From Coemansia sp. RSA 487 (lineage: Eukaryota; Kickxellomycota; Kickxellomycetes; Kickxellales; Kickxellaceae), in the NCBI GenBank assembly GCA_027577595.1, contig JANBRJ010000032.1, positions 1-64,000 of the forward strand: 64,000 nucleotides of DNA, read 5' to 3'. How positions within the stretch are numbered: the first letter of the stretch is position 1; each line of letters begins with the position of its first letter. A program made the translations under genes and the position numbers. Shown here piece by piece: positions 60,901 through 64,000 of this stretch. Under the pieces are notes generated by a model. It saw only the letters and a list, made by a program, of their open reading frames with translations. It was not told where the DNA came from and did no database searches.

Positions 60901-61597
60901 CTTTGGACGTATCCTCAATATCGGAGCACGTACCCAGAGCAAGCTGTATTGCAGCCTGGAGATCAAAACTGTCCAGTTCGATGTCGTCTACGTGGTCATC
61001 CCAGTTATGCAGTATGCGTAGAACTTGGCGAGAATCGTCAGTACCAAGCTCCTGTTTACCCCTGTATAGCAACCGACGCGAGTTAATAGCAACCCATTCG
61101 TTGTAGCCATGACCCCACCACGGGTAGTGGACCAGCACCTTTCCGGGAGCGATGGCTAGGACGATAGAAGTGTACCATGTCTTGTCTAAATCTAAGATCT
61201 TGACGCGATCGCCGACGGAAATACCGGTGCCAATAGTGTCCGGATCAGGCGGGTTACTGACAACGCCTAACTTTCGCAATGTCGCCCGTGTTAAGAATGC
61301 ACCGGTAGTAACGATATCTTCAGATAGGCCGTCTGGTTTTGGAGCAATATTGGGTCGCTTGCGGCCGCCAATCTCTCTCTTCAAAATAATAGGTGATTCT
61401 GGTTTGGGAGCAAAAGACAACAATGTCTCGGCATCCGGAGAGTCCCCAGCGTTGCTTAAAGAGTCGGAAGCATCGGATAACAGGGAGTCCAGGCTTGTCA
61501 ATGAACCAGCTGAATCAAAATCGAGGTCCTCGATCGGCGAGGCAGAATGATCGCAGTAGACACCGTCGCATACCAGACCGGTGCAAACAGAACTCAT
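54962..61597 (-). CDS. Chromatin-reader / DNA methyltransferase fusion (Tudor-knot x4, ZZ x2, ePHD, GATA-like, N4/N6-MTase)
   Basis: The product is 2211 residues in one exon. In order: four Tudor-knot/chromo-barrel-like domains at about 126-175, 445-492, 624-672 and 795-845, each with W/Y at the strand turns and an 'NEW/DEW/NQW' end; AT-hook-like RGRPKGRR (256-263) and RLGRPPG; a ZZ-type finger (1016-1065); an extended PHD (1215-1336, CAFCGDED to WCPKH); a second ZZ (1370-1420); a GATA-like CHYC...CEGC finger (1461-1485); a DNA methyltransferase (about 1600-1840). The last has YHGTWLPQTVRRALLRY, SAM loop NFLGRGTDAIECFLL, acidic GVDINP, QGDARD, motif IV SHPPYKD (1722-1728) and GIGDNR. The order X-I-IV resembles the gamma or alpha class of N4C/N6A enzymes. 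A half-domain (2075-2211) repeats the later strands without a catalytic motif. Likely nuclear. The product (4mC, 6mA or none) cannot be told from sequence. Confidence 0.85.
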   Translation of the reverse strand: MSSVCTGLVCDGVYCDHSASPIEDLDFDSAGSLTSLDSLLSDASDSLSNAGDSPDAETLLSFAPKPESPIILKREIGGRKRPNIAPKPDGLSEDIVTTGAFLTRATLRKLGVVSNPPDPDTIGTGISVGDRVKILDLDKTWYTSIVLAIAPGKVLVHYPWWGHGYNEWVAINSRRLLYRGKQELGTDDSRQVLRILHNWDDHVDDIELDSFDLQAAIQLALGTCSDIEDTSKAGYVDSDVVATGSEKLDNKPNLPRGRPKGRRNRRRAGHIKRRASRPQQKPVGNDDKDSAKNRALVDTVQSDEPADADADADAKAAAVVIAPQVPKDMRISEIRVLSSSHNPYAKRPRLHVIFDSESEGRSDGDRRHGSDTAATTEADGDELPTKRVKAAETSNDDHSRGNAIWDLTRGPYVTTGAFFTRRTVRCLTHSESTGGIMKDHHGYYPGQLVDVLNANRTWYTGRVISYANKKFLINFNGWPHSQNEWIPAGSKRMRAATFTADVDGTSGPQSVEAEEDARRICAVLVDEYNAYVDGLEKKKAEKEKVKLQKRQQARKTPFNAHLSKLTGSAIATSAAKQNGDASTDNDAEDPEDIDSSVEPISVDSGYDAAPQLLRVKDYTQIYRKGMDVAARDRNKLWWKAKIAEIKSFRARVHYIGFPSAWDEWVEMNTQRIMLPKVQPQSSHGALLENESGCFHAVPVDAESGMDGDRDANSGHASANSLLHADDRVPKESKPTKRLGRPPGPDVKSAPLSLRLALKACMSDQANYEQCHPEEIGVFHLPREHMSTKDYSIFLKVGDKVRIRDRDKKWQDCTIIDYKHGNIRVCYARFSDEYNQWIPVNSDRIRVLRNTIQSDGRLEKLERESRIALRRKREKVRAMRRKRKQASMASLVHLAESLEYIVDRTDLLRPQDSHQCSVELVRDKKDKDKDKDNNNDNDNDGDSDLEDTPLLRRLIDADPEDMPLLHRLIDEDSDAADSVPLVTRLQLGGILDIYQRNAHYTGLNRTAIAVDDSPTWFVYCNQCSIVIQTFRYYCMDCEKPSDGYDYESFDLCLVCFSKGFPLDHPHPQMSFARSAVGDIEGIVDFTTQMLTKCQNQGQSSDPCSHLVDTVSGLIAVYKPDTFDTSYEQHVQDSSLWTTLAVGLHGTTTATNALTKAAVLGRAIRPSRRAQTISAIDDPSDDEETSDDDAMFHENGDAGGRRNVTRKASFPHSLVPRCAFCGDEDPDADGLLGGFVENRPLVLTTTRDSGKVRRQRFWAHVACAEYSPEVLVSEGGQWYNVAAALRRARTIKCAVCKKRGATVGCFHDRCQKSYHVACTGKPKSFFESGRMFWCPKHIATAMGLLNPNAGGGSSRCSRPNGEDGALAVVPRCANCKHELTEDLMWMVCLECPSELSQQFNICLACYESSDALETHPHKKRCFREHVSQSAIRISNSDAEEEQLGDHTSRGRSRARINRRVQSCHYCRSRQSRRWRKGYGGVVMCEGCFNTANSLNDGGHDSQSVVKRLYQQDDLYADDANGSDQLEVVALNPFGGANVQTQGALVEDYTQSIYFTRETCVASNRVGLPPVSQQPMGRLGSYGPTDSMLFTLRVDTTYFDIPGRAPRWGSHSGTDYHGTWLPQTVRRALLRYTQRGDRVLSNFLGRGTDAIECFLLSRKCVGVDINPSAVSLSQRNCSFTILPELDMSVEFRPVIMQGDARDLCSGSWPGASYFAEPESFDHILSHPPYKDCVLYSTNIDGDLSRFPGPEEFQKEMEKVIDHSWRLLKTGRHLTLGIGDNRAECFYIPVSYQLIRSYVCNGFELEELIIKRQRYCQAFGLGTYLCVQFDFLMFTHEFIATLRKVPKPQIDLMYLDDIEYAEDTGLGFHYVDSSVEEQARSGCTIGNGLCAGVVSRCLREVPPSPIARKSVVMGSVWTFGRHPVHSFPHLCMSRMVERFGRDGSNWEHVDVDLLQPRTSPLENADSNSAGLSLQKCRPGDDLKDKERNDTRCSGSANKDVAAKSVDDDSATDEVHCVSDSKFPDNGTRAGDYERARQRQIQENRQQLLSLGLVSELGEDSTDTAHYLKMMTMQPRLPASAVPLALVVAPHVPNTKFMRRHVESYRRSLVQITHDASHRLCPSGLLILGVQDVRDEHGKLWPLGMLVLEDVQRAVGNIRLRLKEFIVVVESGHSRKRDDVVSRESFVDEKCVVGSDDPSVHVPIVHAYYLVFMKLE

Positions 61598-63238
61598 CTC
61601 TCGATGTTGCAGAAAGGAAACAAGTAGTTTGTGCTAACCCCGTATGGAAAAATAAATATCAGCTCAAGGTAAGCGTAGAAACAAGACCGGCTAGGATCTA
61701 AAAAAAACAATAAGCTGCTATAACAGAAAAGTACGGAATGCGAGAATGACGAAGATGAAGAGGATGATGTGACAAAATCAAAGGATGAGCTCGACAAACT
61801 TTGCGACACAGATGGGCCACATTTGCAGGCATTTCTGCCACAAAAATTTGCTAGCCGCAGATATTATGTGGCTTTGTATACCCACCCAGCAGAGCAAAGA
61901 GAAAAAAGGCTGCAGTATGTGAAACACAGAAACAAGCGAAAAAGGTACAGATCACAGGACATTCGCCCCTTGTCCAGGATCTTCTGTGTGAGCCAAGATC
62001 CCAAAAAACAGGATTTGCACAGCTAATGAAAAATAAACCTGATTTCCAGTAAAAAGAGAGCTCTGCGCCTCTTCATTAAATATACGAAATATGAGAAAAT
62101 GAAAAAAACCATGTTTAAAAAAGCAAACAAAAAGAGAATATACAGTAGTAGACGGTAAGAAGCAGGTCCGCTTACTCTAATAAATAAGAAAAATAGATAT
62201 GACGCAGTTTGGGACTATTTTTGTCCTGTTCTTTGCGGCACAAACGAGGAGGAACACAGCCCAGCTGCTCCTGTCTTGACGGCGCTTATGTGCATCAGGG
62301 TAAAATGCCGTCGCGCTTCCTTCCGCACTTTAACCCATAGTCGCAATCTTGACAAGCGTTCCTGCCGTGATAGCCACGACGGATATGGTAACAACAAAGA
62401 GTACAACAATCATTATCGCTAGAGAAATACGGTCGTTAGAAAGAGCAAAAATAGTAATAAACAGGTGCAAAAGTGGAAAGTACCGGAGAAGAAAGAGGTG
62501 TTCCGCAGAAATATCAAAATTTTTTGTCTTGTCCTTTTATTCCGCCTTCACACACTACACAGGCATGGTAGCGTGTGACCTGACCCAACCACAAAGGTGC
62601 GACAGTAATCCCAACCAGCCTATGACATAATTTTTGGCCACACAATCATGGAAGCCAAGAAATTATTCTTGGCTTGCGTCTGACAAGCATTCCTTTCCGG
62701 AGCAACCTGGAAATGCAAGATTTCCTTTACACACCTTTTCCTTGCTGGCTAATACATGTCTTGTATCCAGCATCGGAACAAGACCGTCTTTGCATTGGCC
62801 CGATTATGGCAGATGCCATGTAGAAGGCCTATCCCAAAGAATAATAAATGCGATTTGGCTCTTGCAAAACGAGTACAACAGCGACACTGTGCATATATGA
62901 GCTTTTTATGACGTGGTTTGTCGCAGTTTGAATAAACAGGCGATTTTTTTGTAAACAAACGAGCATGTTTTTCTAATAGCGAGGCTGCGCTTTGCAAAAA
63001 AAAGCAGAACAGAACCTGGTTACATTTGAAAACCCTTGAAAACCTTCAAATGTTCCCCTCTTCCTGCATTGATGCGAAAAAAAGAAGCCTTTGGCTCTCC
63101 ATAAGAATTCCACAAGCTTCTGTCAAAGGAACTTTCTCTTTCCCTCTTATTCAATTTATTTTTCTAGAAATAGCCTTTGCTTTGTTTATTCTTTTCTATC
63201 CTTCTTTTTCTCTTTTACACAATCACATCCTTTTCCAA
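61598..63238. promoter_or_regulatory. Divergent upstream region of the methyltransferase fusion and CDC37
   Basis: 1.6 kb, AT-rich, between two outward-facing genes. It must hold both promoters. The only feature of note is a short hydrophobic frame on the minus strand (62330-62413), listed separately. Confidence 0.45.
62330..62413 (-). CDS. Possible 27-residue transmembrane micropeptide or terminal exon
   Basis: From the ATG at 62413 the minus strand encodes MIVVLFVVTISVVAITAGTL followed by VKIATMG and a stop. This is one strongly hydrophobic helix with a short polar end. The same frame is open upstream for about 46 more codons without ATG and is also hydrophobic. A TTTCTCTAG acceptor-like sequence lies 6 bases before the ATG, so this could be the last exon of a small membrane protein. 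No family is recognised. Confidence 0.25.
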   Translation of the reverse strand: MIVVLFVVTISVVAITAGTLVKIATMG

Positions 63239-64000
63239 ATGCCAATCGACTACAGCAAGTGGGACAATCTGGAGCTTTCTGACGACTCTGATGTCGAAAT
63301 CCACCCAAACATCGAGCGCGGCACCTTTCTGCGCCTGCGGCAAAAGAAGATCCGTGAGGAGCGCGAGAACCGGCGCATGAGGAAAGAAAAGGGCGAGATC
63401 CTAGTATCGATGAACAAGGATCTTATCGAGAGTGTAACTAGTCTTAGAGACCGCGTGGCAAGCGCCGACGAACCGACGATGGCCGAAATCGCCAGTCAAT
63501 GGGAAAAGGACATCCAGGTTGCGCGTGAGTACAAGGAAAAGCGCGATGCAGCAGCTAAGGATGGCAAGGAGGAGCTCTCGCAGCCGTCCGATGAAGAGAT
63601 GATGGCTGCTCTCAAGGCTCGTATCAGCGACGACCTGCTTAAAGACGCTGCAAAGCTTGATTCTTTGGAGGAAAAACGTAGTGCGTATGTTGTCCAGCTC
63701 AACACACATATCGAGAAGCTGAACAAAAACCTACGGGAGGCCGAAAAGGATCTAGAGGAAGTCAACCATGAACTTGCCAAGCATATTGATCCTGAAGCTA
63801 TTACTCACGAGGGCTTTAGTCATTCTATCGTTAGCAATGCTAGCAGTAGCGGCAGCAAGAAGCCCGAAGCCAAGAAAGAAACGCAGGCGGTAACCACCGA
63901 TGAGATCCTCAACCCAGGAAGCGTTGGTAAATTTAACACACAGGCACCAGCCTCTGCTGCTGCCGATACTAGCGACGAAATTGACGAGAATGGCGACCTA
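63239..64000 (+). CDS. CDC37: Hsp90 co-chaperone Cdc37 (partial, runs off window)
   Basis: 254 codons are visible with no stop before the window edge. The N terminus MPIDYSKWDNLELSDDSD is diagnostic. The YSxWDxxExSDDxD motif contains the casein kinase 2 site Ser14 (and Ser17, as in yeast) needed for kinase client loading. HPNIERGTFLRLRQKKIREE and a long coiled coil follow, and the sequence then enters the linker before the Hsp90-binding domain (ILNPGSVGKFNTQAPAS). Cdc37 delivers protein kinases to Hsp90 in the cytosol. The ATG follows a pyrimidine-rich leader and no intron is seen in this part. The Hsp90-binding and C-terminal domains lie beyond the window. Confidence 0.95.
   Translation, partial: MPIDYSKWDNLELSDDSDVEIHPNIERGTFLRLRQKKIREERENRRMRKEKGEILVSMNKDLIESVTSLRDRVASADEPTMAEIASQWEKDIQVAREYKEKRDAAAKDGKEELSQPSDEEMMAALKARISDDLLKDAAKLDSLEEKRSAYVVQLNTHIEKLNKNLREAEKDLEEVNHELAKHIDPEAITHEGFSHSIVSNASSSGSKKPEAKKETQAVTTDEILNPGSVGKFNTQAPASAAADTSDEIDENGDL

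Noticed and set aside
63095-63140. Heat-shock-element-like GAACTTTC before CDC37
   Set aside because: Only one GAA-nn-TTC pair is present; at least three alternating units would be needed to call an HSE.
1-64000. CRISPR array, operon or prokaryotic features
   Set aside because: No direct-repeat/spacer array; genes have introns, eukaryotic families and Pol III tRNAs.

Overview
The window looks like a nuclear contig from a fungus. Intron-poor host genes are packed closely on both strands: a Pma1-type plasma-membrane proton ATPase, SAGA Spt20, Spc25, a GT69/CAP59-type glycosyltransferase, Noc3, Yra1, Cdc37 and a fungal-type mitofusin. The five introns I could place are GT-AG and fall near the 5' end of their genes; four are 104 to 371 bp and the PMA1 one is 705 bp. 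PARN, a ZGRF1-like helicase and a prokaryote-type DNA methyltransferase domain, none of which is found in budding yeast, suggest an early-diverging fungus. A Kickxellomycotina-like organism is my guess, not something the sequence proves.

Layout. 1-2300: a decayed LINE preceded by a cluster of hairpins. 3573-13875: GT69 glycosyltransferase (+), transportin/Kap104 (+), ZGRF1-like helicase (-), 3-hydroxyisobutyrate dehydrogenase (-). 13876-16277: AT-rich stretch with one possible small zinc-binding ORF. 16278-19701: proteasome alpha-3 (PSMA4/Pre9), SF3A3/Prp9 and a one-EF-hand protein, all +. 20239-31518: Fzo1 (-) divergent from PARN (+), L-type lectin (+), PAAF1/Rpn14 (+), then a ZC3H11A-like CCCH protein and Yra1 (both -). 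31968-44759: tRNA-Arg(UCU), Noc3, Spt20, a membrane kelch protein, a small ubiquitin-like-looking protein and tRNA-Leu(CAA). 44958-48629: PMA1 (-), followed by 5.2 kb with no recognisable gene. 53831-64000: Spc25 (+), a 2211-residue chromatin-reader/DNA-methyltransferase fusion (-) and the start of Cdc37 (+), which runs off the window.

The standout is the single-exon fusion at 54962-61597. Four Tudor-knot-like barrels, two ZZ fingers, an extended PHD, a GATA-like finger and AT-hook-like motifs precede a bacterial-looking N4-cytosine/N6-adenine DNA methyltransferase with an unusual SHPPY motif IV. A second, half-length methyltransferase-like segment without that motif closes the protein. It could couple reading of chromatin marks to writing of 4mC or 6mA, and it is my candidate for an undescribed system.

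Most other genes are housekeeping and do not form one pathway. Local themes are proteasome biology (PSMA4, PAAF1), RNA processing and export (SF3A3, PARN, the ZC3H11A-like protein and Yra1, the last two being same-strand neighbours) and chromatin or chromosome function (Spt20, Spc25, the methyltransferase fusion).
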